From: an uncultured Candidatus Saccharibacteria bacterium
GTDB taxonomy: Bacteria > Patescibacteriota > Saccharimonadia > Saccharimonadales > Saccharimonadaceae
Assembly: GCA_947305655.1 (NCBI GenBank)
Contig: CAMZEA010000002.1
Location: forward strand, 47,484-111,483
Reading direction: 5' to 3'
Length of the DNA: 64,000 nucleotides
The position numbers were made by a program, and so were the translations under genes. The notes under the pieces were generated by a model. It did no database searches. It was not told where the DNA came from and was given only the letters and a program-made list of their open reading frames with translations. The stretch's first letter is position 1; every line of letters begins with the position of its first letter. Below are positions 18,564-28,038 of this stretch, in pieces.

Positions 18564-19562
18564 ATGCTTGTAACGTTTCTTCAAATAGAACGCAAAAATA
18601 TGAACTAGCACCGCGTTGCCGCCTAATGTAACGCGGTATTTTTTATCTTCTTTTAGCTCTTTGAAAATGTGCGGATATTTTTTCTCGATTATTTTGAAGA
18701 GTTTTTTGACATCGCGCGCCATATGCTTCTCGTGGGCAAGAAGAATAAAATCAAAATGATTTATGACGAAGCCCGAAATTTGAAGCGCTAAATAATGATG
18801 AACGTTTGGCGAAAGCTTTGGCGACACTTCTTTATAAAAATTCAGAATGTGTTCGAGAATTTCGTAGTGACGCGAGCGGTTAGCGCGCATTTTGTCAGGG
18901 CTGATGCTCTGCCCGGCCACGGCCACGCGATATATGTAAATGTTTAGATCGTAATAAATTGCGGTCTGAATGTATGGCGTTGGATAAAAAGTATATTGCG
19001 AGTCCGTATAGTAGCCATTGTCGAGTTTGACGTGCTTTTTAACGATGCTTGTACGGAAGGTCGAGTGGTGCATACGAATTGGAGGATTGTATCGATACCA
19101 ATATTCATCAAAGTTAAACTTTTTGCCGGTTGGCATATCAACAATTTTGACTGGGGCAAGTTCTTTTTTCTTCACTTCGTGGTATGGGACATAGTTTGTG
19201 AACACGACATCAACATCAACTTCTTTCAGATGCTCAACGAGCTTTACGAAATCTTTTGTATTTACCCAGTCATCACCGTCCACGACGCGGAGATATTTGC
19301 CCGTGGCATTTTTAATGCCCGTATTAGTGGCAGCCCCTGCACCGGCATTTTTCTGACGGATGAGCTTGATTGATTTCGGATATTTCTTGCAGTATTTTTC
19401 GGCGCGCTTTGCAGTGTCGTCAGTCGAGCCATCGTCGACGACAATTACTTCGATATCGTCTATAATTTTGTCACTGCAAAAAGATTTCAAACAATCGTCA
19501 ATCATGCTACCGCGATTATATGCGGCGACAACGACAGAAAGAATCTTTTTGCCAGCGGCCAT
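18558..19562 (-). CDS. glycosyltransferase family 2
   Basis: LSVVVAAYNRGSMIDDCLKSF..IEVIVVDDGSTDDT. Confidence 0.87.
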   Translation of the reverse strand: MAAGKKILSVVVAAYNRGSMIDDCLKSFCSDKIIDDIEVIVVDDGSTDDTAKRAEKYCKKYPKSIKLIRQKNAGAGAATNTGIKNATGKYLRVVDGDDWVNTKDFVKLVEHLKEVDVDVVFTNYVPYHEVKKKELAPVKIVDMPTGKKFNFDEYWYRYNPPIRMHHSTFRTSIVKKHVKLDNGYYTDSQYTFYPTPYIQTAIYYDLNIYIYRVAVAGQSISPDKMRANRSRHYEILEHILNFYKEVSPKLSPNVHHYLALQISGFVINHFDFILLAHEKHMARDVKKLFKIIEKKYPHIFKELKEDKKYRVTLGGNAVLVHIFAFYLKKRYKHL

Positions 19563-20134
19563 TATTTCTCCGAGCAGTAGTCGAATTTAACGAATACGCC
19601 AATTGCGGCAATAATCAAAGCGCCGAGCGAAGCAATTGCGAGATAGATAATGCGTGTTTTGTTAGTGACGGTCGGGGCGCCATCAGTCGCCTCTTCAAGA
19701 GTCGTAATCCGGTAGTCTTCCGTGTCGCCAAGGACACTAGCGAGAATGCGCATGGAATCATTTACGATGAGACCAGCAAACTTCTTTGCAGTGTCGGCAT
19801 CTTTTGCAGTAACGGCAATTGTGAAGATGCCACGCGGCAACTCTTCGACCGTATAGTCAGGGATGTCTTCGATGCCGATAGCATCGTCGACTTCAGAAAG
19901 AAGTTTTTTGCTAGAGAGATACTCGGTAATCTGAGTATATGGCGAAGTAACAGCTCCGTTGTCGACTGCAGAATTGTAGACCGCAATCTTCGATGTCGAT
20001 GTATACATAACCGGTTTTTTATATGCAACAAATGCGCCAACGCCGGCACCAATAACAAAGAAAATAGCTAATATAATCCAAGCGTCTTTTAGCGCTTTTA
20101 GGTAATTTCTAAATGTAAATTTTGGCTTGCTCAT
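19562..20134 (-). CDS. Wzz/YveK-like chain-length determinant protein
   Basis: Two TMs flanking a Wzz-like ectodomain; KPVMYTSTSKIAVYNSA; neighbours. Confidence 0.8.
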   Translation of the reverse strand: MSKPKFTFRNYLKALKDAWIILAIFFVIGAGVGAFVAYKKPVMYTSTSKIAVYNSAVDNGAVTSPYTQITEYLSSKKLLSEVDDAIGIEDIPDYTVEELPRGIFTIAVTAKDADTAKKFAGLIVNDSMRILASVLGDTEDYRITTLEEATDGAPTVTNKTRIIYLAIASLGALIIAAIGVFVKFDYCSEK

Positions 20135-20135
20135 A

Positions 20136-21140
20136 TTACTCCTTTACCTTGTTTAAGTAATTAATAGTGTCTCTCATTGCGTCATCGACATTGAGAGTAG
20201 TTTGCCAGCCTAGTTCGCGTTTTGCTTTGTCGGCGTTTGCCCACATCTCTGCGAGGTCGCCAGCGCGACGCCCTGCGATTTCGCACGGCAATTCTTTGCC
20301 GCTAGCCTTTTCGAAGGCGGCAACCATTTCCTTAACGGAAGTCGGCGTACCAGTGCCGAGATTATAAATTTCAACACCATTCTTCATGTGTTCAATTGCT
20401 GCAACATGACCCTTAGCTAGGTCGACAACGTGAATATAGTCGCGACGGCAAGTACCATCAGCGGTTGGATAATCGTCGCCATAAATCTGGAGCTTCTCAA
20501 TGCGGCCTTCTGCCACGCGCATAATGATCGGCATGAGGTTGTTTGGGATACCATTTGGATCTTCGCCAATAAGGCCAGACTCATGCGCGCCGATTGGGTT
20601 GAAGTAGCGAAGAAGAGTGGCCTTGAACTCTGGATCCGCAACTGCATAGTCCTTCATGATTTCCTCGATGAAGTATTTCGTGCGGCCATAAGGGTTAGTT
20701 AGGTTCATACCGGTCGTCATCGTCTCGACAAACTCAGGATTATCCTGGATACCGTAAACAGTAGCAGAGGACGAGAAAACAATTTCATGCACACCATATT
20801 TCCTCATCGCTTCGAGGAGATAAACGGTGCCGGTGATGTTGTTGTGATAATATTCGAGAGGTTTTTCGACGGATTCACCGACGGCTTTTAAGCCAGCGAA
20901 GTGGATTACCGTATCATAATGCCCTTCGCGGAAAATTTCATCAAGTTTTTCTTGGTCGAGTAAGTCGGCCTGGAAGAAAGTCGGCCTCTTGCCGGTTATT
21001 TTTTCAATTTGATCAAGGACAGTTATCTTACTATTAAAAAGGTTATCAATGATGTCTACTTCGTAGCCGTCGTTAATTAGCTCAATAACGGTATGCGAGC
21101 CAATATAACCGGTGCCACCAGTTGCTAATATTTTCTTCAT
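20136..21140 (-). CDS. galE: UDP-glucose 4-epimerase
   Basis: ILATGGTGYIGSHTVIELINDGYEV; YGRTKYFIEE; strong overall GalE similarity. Confidence 0.95.
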   Translation of the reverse strand: MKKILATGGTGYIGSHTVIELINDGYEVDIIDNLFNSKITVLDQIEKITGKRPTFFQADLLDQEKLDEIFREGHYDTVIHFAGLKAVGESVEKPLEYYHNNITGTVYLLEAMRKYGVHEIVFSSSATVYGIQDNPEFVETMTTGMNLTNPYGRTKYFIEEIMKDYAVADPEFKATLLRYFNPIGAHESGLIGEDPNGIPNNLMPIIMRVAEGRIEKLQIYGDDYPTADGTCRRDYIHVVDLAKGHVAAIEHMKNGVEIYNLGTGTPTSVKEMVAAFEKASGKELPCEIAGRRAGDLAEMWANADKAKRELGWQTTLNVDDAMRDTINYLNKVKE

Positions 21141-21156
21141 ATATCTATTATATCAA

Positions 21157-22863
21157 TTATTTGGAGTGCTTGAAGCCGTTGCCGATAATCACAATGAAGT
21201 CGGCTTCGTAGCTCGCTAGGCTTTCAGGGATTTCGGCAGACAAGTCTACTTTATAGAAGTCCTTGAGAGCTGCAGCGGTCTTTTCGAGTTTTGCGTTCCT
21301 CTGGTAGACGCGGACGCCATCAAATTCGGTTTGGTCGTTTGGCGCGTTGCCAATAGATTTAACAATATAGCCGTTGTTTTCGAGTTCGGTCTTTTCTTTG
21401 TTCGCGATGCCATACGACGCGGTTCCATTCAAAACAACAATCTGAGCATTTTCTGAGGTAAATGGCGCCTCCGTAAACTTACGTTTGATATAAGAGTGGA
21501 TTGCGCCGTAGCTATTGACGCCAGCGGAAGGCACAACATAAGAAATGCCATTTATGTTTGCCGTCTTCATCAGTGGAGCCGGCTTGTCGTTGGTATCAAA
21601 GAGAGAGATGGTCTCGAGCGCAGTAAAGTTAATTGTGCCGCCTAGTTTCACGAGAGTCTTAATCTCGGTGTCCTTGAAGTCGGTACGAATATTGTCGCCA
21701 ATAGCGTCCTTGATTTTTAGGACAGCCATGAGGTCGCCAAAAAGATTCTTTTTGCGAGCCTTTGAAACGATGGCTTCAATTATCCGCTGTTGGAAATACT
21801 CGCGGCTAAAGTTGCCATTCCCCGCACCATAACCGCCGTAGGCATTACGCGTACGAGCAACGGCTAGAGCTTGTGTACCGTCAAGATGAATTGCCTGACC
21901 ATTTGGATATTCGAAATTATATTTCTTGCGGTGATTGAGGTCGCCGAGCCCCTTCGGACTAGTGGTCTTAATTACAGTCTCCTCGCCGTCCCAAGTTTGG
22001 TCGCCATAGGTGAAGACAACATCGATGCCTCCGATTGCTTCGACAATCTGAATGACGGCTGCCCAGTTTGCATGGACGCGATACTGAACGGTTACGCCGA
22101 GGACCTGCTCGAAAGCTTCCGAAAGCTTATGCGAAGCCTTCTTCTCCCATTCCTTTTTACTATCATCAGACTTCATATCCGCTTTGCTATATTCGCAATA
22201 ATAAATCTCATTGAACTTGCTCGTAGAAGTGCAGGTACGAGCTGCTTTGAGGTCGCGCGGTAGGCTGATGGCCTTTGCGTCGCCATTGTCCTGATTAATG
22301 CTAAGTAGCATCATGGAGTCAGTAAGGAAGCCGCCATCGTAGTTTGGGTCGTCCATGTTATAACCCTCTGTGCCGAAGATAAGGATATTTGTGCGACCAT
22401 ATTCATCTTTTTCAAGCGGGGTATCCGGATCGGAGAAAATGAAGCCAAGAAGGCTACCGCCATCAGTGATCTTTGCGACAAAATCGTTAAAGTAAGCATA
22501 GACCGCTACGCCGGCACCAAGAAGCAAAATCAGCACAATTATAATGACGCGCTTTAGCACCTTATGCTTCTTCTGTTTTTTCTTCTTTTCTTTCTTTCGT
22601 TCCTTTTTTGGAATCTCGGTAAGATCTGTAGGGTCAGTATCTTTCACTTCGTTGAAAAAATCCTTTATGGCTTGTTCTCTGTCGTCGCTGATGGTCTTCT
22701 CTACGACCTTAGCGTCTTGAATACGGCTTGCGGCAGCGCGCTGTTTGATTTCTTTGCGCGTGGTCGGTGCCTCAAAGGCGTCAGAGTTGCTATGCTTGAT
22801 AGCTTTTTTGCTGTCAGCTGAAACTTTTTTACGCTTTAGCCCATCAATCGACGTTTTATTCAT
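21157..22863 (-). CDS. LytR-CpsA-Psr (LCP) family glycopolymer transferase, LytR_C tail
   Basis: NILIFGTEG..LTDSMMLLSINQDNGDAKAISLPRDL; C-terminal VVLNGTASYGIANKEKTELENNGYIV. Confidence 0.9.
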   Translation of the reverse strand: MNKTSIDGLKRKKVSADSKKAIKHSNSDAFEAPTTRKEIKQRAAASRIQDAKVVEKTISDDREQAIKDFFNEVKDTDPTDLTEIPKKERKKEKKKKQKKHKVLKRVIIIVLILLLGAGVAVYAYFNDFVAKITDGGSLLGFIFSDPDTPLEKDEYGRTNILIFGTEGYNMDDPNYDGGFLTDSMMLLSINQDNGDAKAISLPRDLKAARTCTSTSKFNEIYYCEYSKADMKSDDSKKEWEKKASHKLSEAFEQVLGVTVQYRVHANWAAVIQIVEAIGGIDVVFTYGDQTWDGEETVIKTTSPKGLGDLNHRKKYNFEYPNGQAIHLDGTQALAVARTRNAYGGYGAGNGNFSREYFQQRIIEAIVSKARKKNLFGDLMAVLKIKDAIGDNIRTDFKDTEIKTLVKLGGTINFTALETISLFDTNDKPAPLMKTANINGISYVVPSAGVNSYGAIHSYIKRKFTEAPFTSENAQIVVLNGTASYGIANKEKTELENNGYIVKSIGNAPNDQTEFDGVRVYQRNAKLEKTAAALKDFYKVDLSAEIPESLASYEADFIVIIGNGFKHSK

Positions 22864-22958
22864 TATCCTATTTTACCATTTTTGCCCAACCCATTAAAGC
22901 TAGGCGGTACTTTTCCACATTTTTCCACCATACTATGACATATATATTATATATGAAC

Positions 22959-22976
22959 AACCGAACATGTTCGGTT
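22959..22976. promoter_or_regulatory. 18-bp perfect palindrome in the LCP upstream region
   Basis: AACCGAACATGTTCGGTT, perfect inverted repeat, intergenic. Confidence 0.5.
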
Positions 22977-23006
22977 TTACAGGGGTGGGGCGTGTTCGGA
23001 AACAAC

Positions 23007-23035
23007 AAAAAGAGCCCCTTTCGGGGCCCTTTTTT
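23007..23035 (-). terminator. intrinsic terminator after jag
   Basis: gagcccc-tttc-ggggccc hairpin with A/T tracts on both sides. Confidence 0.75.
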
Positions 23036-23047
23036 ACGTGTAAAACT

Positions 23048-23518
23048 TTACTCTTCTGCGATGTCCTTCTTGACGATATGGAGGCGGCGTTCGCGGCCTT
23101 CGCCCTGGCTAAAGGTCTCAATATCCGAGTAATCCTGGGCAAAGCGGTGGACGACGCGGCGATCGGCGGCGTTGAGGTCGAGAATCTTCTCTTTGCCGGT
23201 CTGACGGACTTCCTGAACCCACTTCTCTGCCTGATGCTCGATCTTGTCAGCGCGTTGGCGCTTGTAGTCGGCAATATCGATGTTGACGCGAGTAACCTCA
23301 GCATTGCGAGCGACAAGCGTCATCATAACGATATGCTGGAGCGCACGGAGGTTGTTAGCATTCTTACCGATGAGGAGCGAGTTCATGCTAGTCGAAGGAA
23401 TCGAGAGCTGAATCACGTCATCCTCAATAGTCGAATAAACGGCTACGTTGATACCGAAGAAGGATAAAAGATCCTCAAGGTATTTGGTGGCGAAACGGAT
23501 TGATTCGTCTGTATTCAT
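23048..23518 (-). CDS. jag: Jag/KhpB RNA-binding protein (KH + R3H)
   Basis: LIGKNANNLRALQHIVMMTLVARN (KH); R3H-like NAADRRVVHRFAQDYSDIETFSQGEGRERRLHIVKK; next to yidC. Confidence 0.9.
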   Translation of the reverse strand: MNTDESIRFATKYLEDLLSFFGINVAVYSTIEDDVIQLSIPSTSMNSLLIGKNANNLRALQHIVMMTLVARNAEVTRVNIDIADYKRQRADKIEHQAEKWVQEVRQTGKEKILDLNAADRRVVHRFAQDYSDIETFSQGEGRERRLHIVKKDIAEE

Positions 23519-23520
23519 AA

Positions 23521-24600
23521 TTATCTCCTTTTCTTTTTATTAGAAGCAGAGATACGGGTGATATGAAGTTTTTCTTCCTTTTTATTTTTGCTAGATGCAG
23601 AGCGGGAGCCCTTCGCTGCGGTACTATCCTCGACAACGACTGCTTCCTTGGCATCTTTTAGTTCTTTCAAAATACGTTTGTCCGCAGCGGCCTCCATCTC
23701 AGTATAGTTGCGGTTCAAGATAATCTTTTGGAGGAAGACCGTGATGATATTGTTCAAGAGATAGTAGAAGACGAGAGCGCCCGGAAGACTAATCATAATG
23801 AGTAGCATCATCATCGGCATCATGAAGGTCATCTGACCCTGAGCGGCGGCATTGATATCCTCTTGGCTCGCTTCCTTGCCCTTCGCAGCATCCTTTAGAA
23901 TCTGGCGAACAGAGCGCTTCTTGCCGTTCTTGCTACGAGTAGGATCTTGCTGGCGAGACATAATAAACTGGGTCGCAGCGGATGCAAGAGCAAAGATTAA
24001 GATGATAACAGAGCTGACTGAAGTGAAGCCGGCGGTAACCGAAAGATCAACGAGGCCGAAGAGCTTTGGCTCAAACTCGTAATTTGGCTGAGCAAGCTTG
24101 TCTTTATACTCTTCTTTGTCCTTATTTTCGTTGTAGAATTTAGCTTCTTCAAGATATTTGTTCTGCTTAACAATAAGCTCGTCAACGTTGCGGAGTGGAC
24201 GAACGAAGGAATAAGCCGAATGTTCAACGTTATAGTTTTCGCGTGGACGCGTAGCAACGTTAATTGCAGTAAAGAGGCTAATAAAGAGCGGGAGCTGAAT
24301 AAGGATAGTAAGGAAAGAACGGAAAGGCTTCACATTCTTGCGCTTGTAGAGGTCCATCATCTGGAGGGATTCAAGCTGGCGGTTGCCTTTGCAGTTCTTT
24401 TTAATTTGAGCAAGTTCTGGCTGAATCTCTTTCATGATGCGAGTCTGATGAAGCTGACGCTTCATGAGAGGCCACATGAAAATCTTTACAATAATAACGA
24501 ATAAAATGATAGCGATGCCAAAGTCGCCAACAAGTGAGTAAATCGCAAAAAAGATATTCACGATTGGGCGAACAATAAGCATGTCAATTAAATCAAACAT
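23521..24600 (-). CDS. yidC: membrane protein insertase YidC/Oxa1
   Basis: FGIAIILFVIIVKIFMWPLMKRQLHQTRIMKEIQPELAQI; MTFMMPMMMLLIMISLPGALVFYYLLNNIITV. Confidence 0.95.
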   Translation of the reverse strand: MFDLIDMLIVRPIVNIFFAIYSLVGDFGIAIILFVIIVKIFMWPLMKRQLHQTRIMKEIQPELAQIKKNCKGNRQLESLQMMDLYKRKNVKPFRSFLTILIQLPLFISLFTAINVATRPRENYNVEHSAYSFVRPLRNVDELIVKQNKYLEEAKFYNENKDKEEYKDKLAQPNYEFEPKLFGLVDLSVTAGFTSVSSVIILIFALASAATQFIMSRQQDPTRSKNGKKRSVRQILKDAAKGKEASQEDINAAAQGQMTFMMPMMMLLIMISLPGALVFYYLLNNIITVFLQKIILNRNYTEMEAAADKRILKELKDAKEAVVVEDSTAAKGSRSASSKNKKEEKLHITRISASNKKKRR

Positions 24601-24627
24601 TTTTTACACACTCCCTAATAGGGTTAA

Positions 24628-24972
24628 TTATATCTTTTTTGTCTCGATAAGTAAATCATGAACTAGAGAGCGAAGCTCTTCGAAGTCCATCGCGAGGATT
24701 TCTTTTGAATAAATAACAAATATATAATCAAGGCTTTCCTTGAAATTTGGATGCTCAAGACGAATCGCTTCATACACGCGGCGGCGGATGCGATTGCGGC
24801 CAACGGCAGACTTCAAAACTTTTTTACTAACAACTACCGCGAAGCGCTGATAATTACGAGCATTAACAGCAAAAACCAGGGAGATTTTGGACCCCCTGAT
24901 TGTTTTGCCGTGCTGGTAGGTATGTCTTACCCCACCACGCGAATGAAATCTATATCGCTTCGATAGCATCAC
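24628..24972 (-). CDS. rnpA: ribonuclease P protein component
   Basis: RYRFHSRGGVRHTYQHGKTIRG..VVVSKKVLKSAVGRNRIRRRVYEAIR. Confidence 0.93.
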   Translation of the reverse strand: MMLSKRYRFHSRGGVRHTYQHGKTIRGSKISLVFAVNARNYQRFAVVVSKKVLKSAVGRNRIRRRVYEAIRLEHPNFKESLDYIFVIYSKEILAMDFEELRSLVHDLLIETKKI

Positions 24973-25110
24973 TTAGGCGCTAAGGCGTGCGCGACCTTTA
25001 ATGCGGCGGCGAGCGAGAACCTTGCGGCCGTTCACCGTAGCGTTGCGTTTACGAAAACCGTGCTCAACTTTGCGTTGGCGCTTGTGAGGCTGATAAGTAC
25101 GCTTTGGCAT
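24973..25110 (-). CDS. rpmH: 50S ribosomal protein L34 (absent from the supplied ORF track)
   Basis: My translation: [45 protein letters not shown] (45 aa). Confidence 0.96.
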   Translation of the reverse strand: MPKRTYQPHKRQRKVEHGFRKRNATVNGRKVLARRRIKGRARLSA

Positions 25111-25336
25111 AAATATTTTCCTGACTTTCTAATTATTGTTTTATTAATCAAATTATGTCTATTATAATGATTTTTTCCACATTTTTCAAGTTTTTTTCCA
25201 CAAGTTTCTTCCCTGTTCTTCGTAGGTATGTGGAAAAATCTAATCTGTTACCGCGTTTCAACTATTAGAATATATTTTAAATTTCTTTTTTAACTGTGGA
25301 AAACTCTGTATAATAAAGGGGAGAAAAGGAGGTCAA
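25111..25336. other. probable oriC region / dnaA promoter with DnaA-box-like 9-mers
   Basis: AT-rich; four exact TTTTCCACA 9-mers at 25173-25181, 25194-25202, 25229-25237 (rev), 25295-25303 (rev); TATAAT 25309-25314; rpmH-dnaA junction. Confidence 0.75.
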
Positions 25337-26686
25337 ATGCCTAACGAATGGCAATCAGTTTTGGACGAAATCGAAGAGAACGTCAGCGAGACGGCCTTCA
25401 AGACTTACTTTAGTAAGGTCAAGTTCGACAAGATTGATGACACCCTACAAATCATTGTTCCGAGTGTCTTTATTAAGAAGCAATACGAAGGAAAATATAA
25501 GACCGCTATCCTTGATGCCTTGAAGGCGGCGAAGATTGATTATAAAAAGCTTGAGATCGTCGAAAGCAAGGAGCCAACTAAGGGCCCAATCCGCGGCGGT
25601 GTGAAGGTCGAAAAAACTCAGCCTATTATTAATACCACTAGCGCTCCGACAAAGAAAAGCCTGAATACTGCAAAATCTGGACTTCGACCAGAATATACTT
25701 TAGACAATTATGTAGTCGGTAAAAATAACGACCTCGCCGTGAGCGCCGCAAAGGCCGTGATCGAAAATCCCGGTAAACGCTATAATCCATATTTTATATA
25801 TGGAAGCTCCGGTTCCGGTAAGACTCACCTTATTCAGGCCATCGGTAATGCTATCCACGAGAAATACCCAGAAAAGAAGGTGCGTTACGTTACGACCGAA
25901 GAGTTCTATAACGACTTTATCGTTTCTATCCAGAAAAAGCTTGACGGCTTTAAGGAAAAATACCGCAAAGTCGACGTTCTGATCGTCGACGACTTCCAGG
26001 GTATTGTCGGAAAGGAAAAATCCCAAGAGGAATTCTTCCATACTTTTAATGACCTTTATAAGGAAAACAAGCAGATTATCGTTAGTAGCGATAGACTACC
26101 AAACCAAATTGCTACGGTCGATCCGCGCCTCTCTTCCCGTTTAACCATGGGTCTCCCAGTAGATATCCAGATGCCTGGATTCGAAGAGCGTTGCGCAATT
26201 ATTAAGATGAAGGCTGAACTACTCGGAGCAGATCTCGATAGTCAAACCGTCGAGAAACTCGCCGAAGCAGTTAATACTAATATTCGCGACCTCGAGGGCG
26301 CACTGCATAGAGTCTTGGCGCTCGCGGAGCTCAGAGGGGTTCCAACCGTGGATATTGTAAATGATCTCACCGCTATTTCTGCTGGAACCGGCACGAAGCG
26401 CCTTTCGCCAAAACAAGTCATTGAGCGCGTGGCTAAATATTACGGTCTCACCGCAAAGGATCTTCTTGGAACTAGCCGCCTAAAAGATATTAAAAATGCC
26501 CGCCAGGTCGCAATGTTCCTCTTAAATGAAGAGCTCAACCTCAGCACAGTAAAGATTGGTCTCGAATTCAAGAAGGATCACACCACTATTATGCACGGCA
26601 TTAAGATGGTGAATAATAATCTTAAGAATGATTTCTCTTTCCGTGAACAAATTTCAGAGTTGAAGGCAAAGATTTATGCAAACTAA
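25337..26686 (+). CDS. dnaA: chromosomal replication initiator DnaA
   Basis: YGSSGSGKTHLIQAIGN Walker A; VDVLIVDDFQ; DnaA signature KDHTTIMHGIKMV. Confidence 0.97.
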   Translation: MPNEWQSVLDEIEENVSETAFKTYFSKVKFDKIDDTLQIIVPSVFIKKQYEGKYKTAILDALKAAKIDYKKLEIVESKEPTKGPIRGGVKVEKTQPIINTTSAPTKKSLNTAKSGLRPEYTLDNYVVGKNNDLAVSAAKAVIENPGKRYNPYFIYGSSGSGKTHLIQAIGNAIHEKYPEKKVRYVTTEEFYNDFIVSIQKKLDGFKEKYRKVDVLIVDDFQGIVGKEKSQEEFFHTFNDLYKENKQIIVSSDRLPNQIATVDPRLSSRLTMGLPVDIQMPGFEERCAIIKMKAELLGADLDSQTVEKLAEAVNTNIRDLEGALHRVLALAELRGVPTVDIVNDLTAISAGTGTKRLSPKQVIERVAKYYGLTAKDLLGTSRLKDIKNARQVAMFLLNEELNLSTVKIGLEFKKDHTTIMHGIKMVNNNLKNDFSFREQISELKAKIYAN

Positions 26687-26934
26687 TTGTGAAAAACTTG
26701 TTCAAAAGTATGAAGAAAAGTCCGTTAATAACTTGTGCGCAAAATTTGTGGAAAAAATCACTGCTTTTAGTTTTACCCACAAAGTTGGTGGTTTTTCACA
26801 AATAATTAGTAGTTTTTCGCAGCAGTTTTATACATGGTTTTTAAAGGTTTTTCATCTTAAAAAGAGGAGTTTTTACACATTTTACACATAGCTTACTATT
26901 ACTACTAAATATATAAAGGAAGGAAAGGAAAAGG
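26687..26934. other. dnaA-dnaN intergenic AT-rich region, possible part of oriC
   Basis: Exact tgtggaaaa at 26747-26755 plus variants ttacccaca (26773-26781), tttttcaca, ttttacacat. Confidence 0.55.
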
Positions 26935-28038
26935 ATGAAAGTTGAAGTTCTACAAGAAAGACTAGCAAAAGCATTAAATATTGTTAGTCGTGTAGCAGCT
27001 AGCACTAAAGCTGGTCTACCAATACTTAGCAATATTCTCATTAGAGCTGATGGGAAGCAATTAATATTAACCGCAACTAATTTAGAGTTAGCGACGGTTG
27101 AATACGTAAATGCAAAGATTTTAGAAGAAGGCACCATTACCGTACCAGCAAGATTACTTGCAAGCTTTATTTCGAACTTACCGAAAGGAACCGTGAAGTT
27201 GTCCACTAAGGATAATAAGCTGACAATTGAAGCTGATCAATATAAATCCATGATGAATGGAATGGCGGCTGATGATTATCCAGAAATTCCTACTATTGAC
27301 GAGAAGAAGGCGGCAGTATTTAAACTGTCTGTCGAGGAATTCAAGGAATCGCTTGGCCAGGTAATTATTGCGGCAAGTACCGATACTACCCGCCCGGCTC
27401 TTACTGGTGTTTACTTTAATACTAATAATGAAGATTTGTTCGTGGCTGCTACTGATGGTTATCGTCTCGCAGATAAGAAGCTCGTCAGTGGCGTGAAGGA
27501 TGAAATTAAGGCGATTGTGCCAGTATCTGCTCTTCGCGAGGTTCTATCTTCTATCTCTGATGATATGGAAGATATTGAGGTTTCGGTTGATGAGAATTTG
27601 ATCTGCTTCAAGCTTGGCGAGGTAATGATTATTTCTAAGCTGATTGATGCGAGCTTCCCTGACTATAGGCAGTTGATCCCGGAAAAGAGCAAGCTAGTCG
27701 TGAAACTTAATAAGAATGAAATTACGCGTATGACAAAAGTGGCTGCACTCTTCGCGCAGGATTCTGGTGGATCGGTGGTCTGTGAAGCTAAGAAAGATGA
27801 AGGCGTCTTCTCTATTTCGGCAGTAGCAAGTGAGCTTGGCGAAAACTCTTCCGATATTAAGGCGGATATTAGTGAAGATGGAAAGATTACGCTTAATTCG
27901 CGTTATCTTCTCGATGCCTTAAATGCGCTCGTAGATGATGAGATCGAGTTTAAAATTTCTAGCAAAATTGCCCCGGTGGTTCTAAATAATACTAAGCAAA
28001 ACGATTATACGCATATTATTATGCCGCTTAAGAGCTAA
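26935..28038 (+). CDS. dnaN: DNA polymerase III beta clamp
   Basis: MKVEVLQERLAKALNIVSRVAASTKAGLPILSNILI; ATDGYRLADKKL; SD aaggaaag. Confidence 0.97.
   Translation: MKVEVLQERLAKALNIVSRVAASTKAGLPILSNILIRADGKQLILTATNLELATVEYVNAKILEEGTITVPARLLASFISNLPKGTVKLSTKDNKLTIEADQYKSMMNGMAADDYPEIPTIDEKKAAVFKLSVEEFKESLGQVIIAASTDTTRPALTGVYFNTNNEDLFVAATDGYRLADKKLVSGVKDEIKAIVPVSALREVLSSISDDMEDIEVSVDENLICFKLGEVMIISKLIDASFPDYRQLIPEKSKLVVKLNKNEITRMTKVAALFAQDSGGSVVCEAKKDEGVFSISAVASELGENSSDIKADISEDGKITLNSRYLLDALNALVDDEIEFKISSKIAPVVLNNTKQNDYTHIIMPLKS

Noticed and set aside
22959-22976. LexA/SOS box interpretation of the CCGAACATGTTCGG palindrome
   Set aside because: Half-sites GAAC/GTTC are separated by 2 nt, not the 4 nt of Gram-positive SOS boxes, and the adjacent gene is not an SOS gene
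26676-26891. 71-aa plus-strand ORF after dnaA
   Set aside because: Low-complexity AT-rich intergenic sequence better explained as origin/dnaN leader
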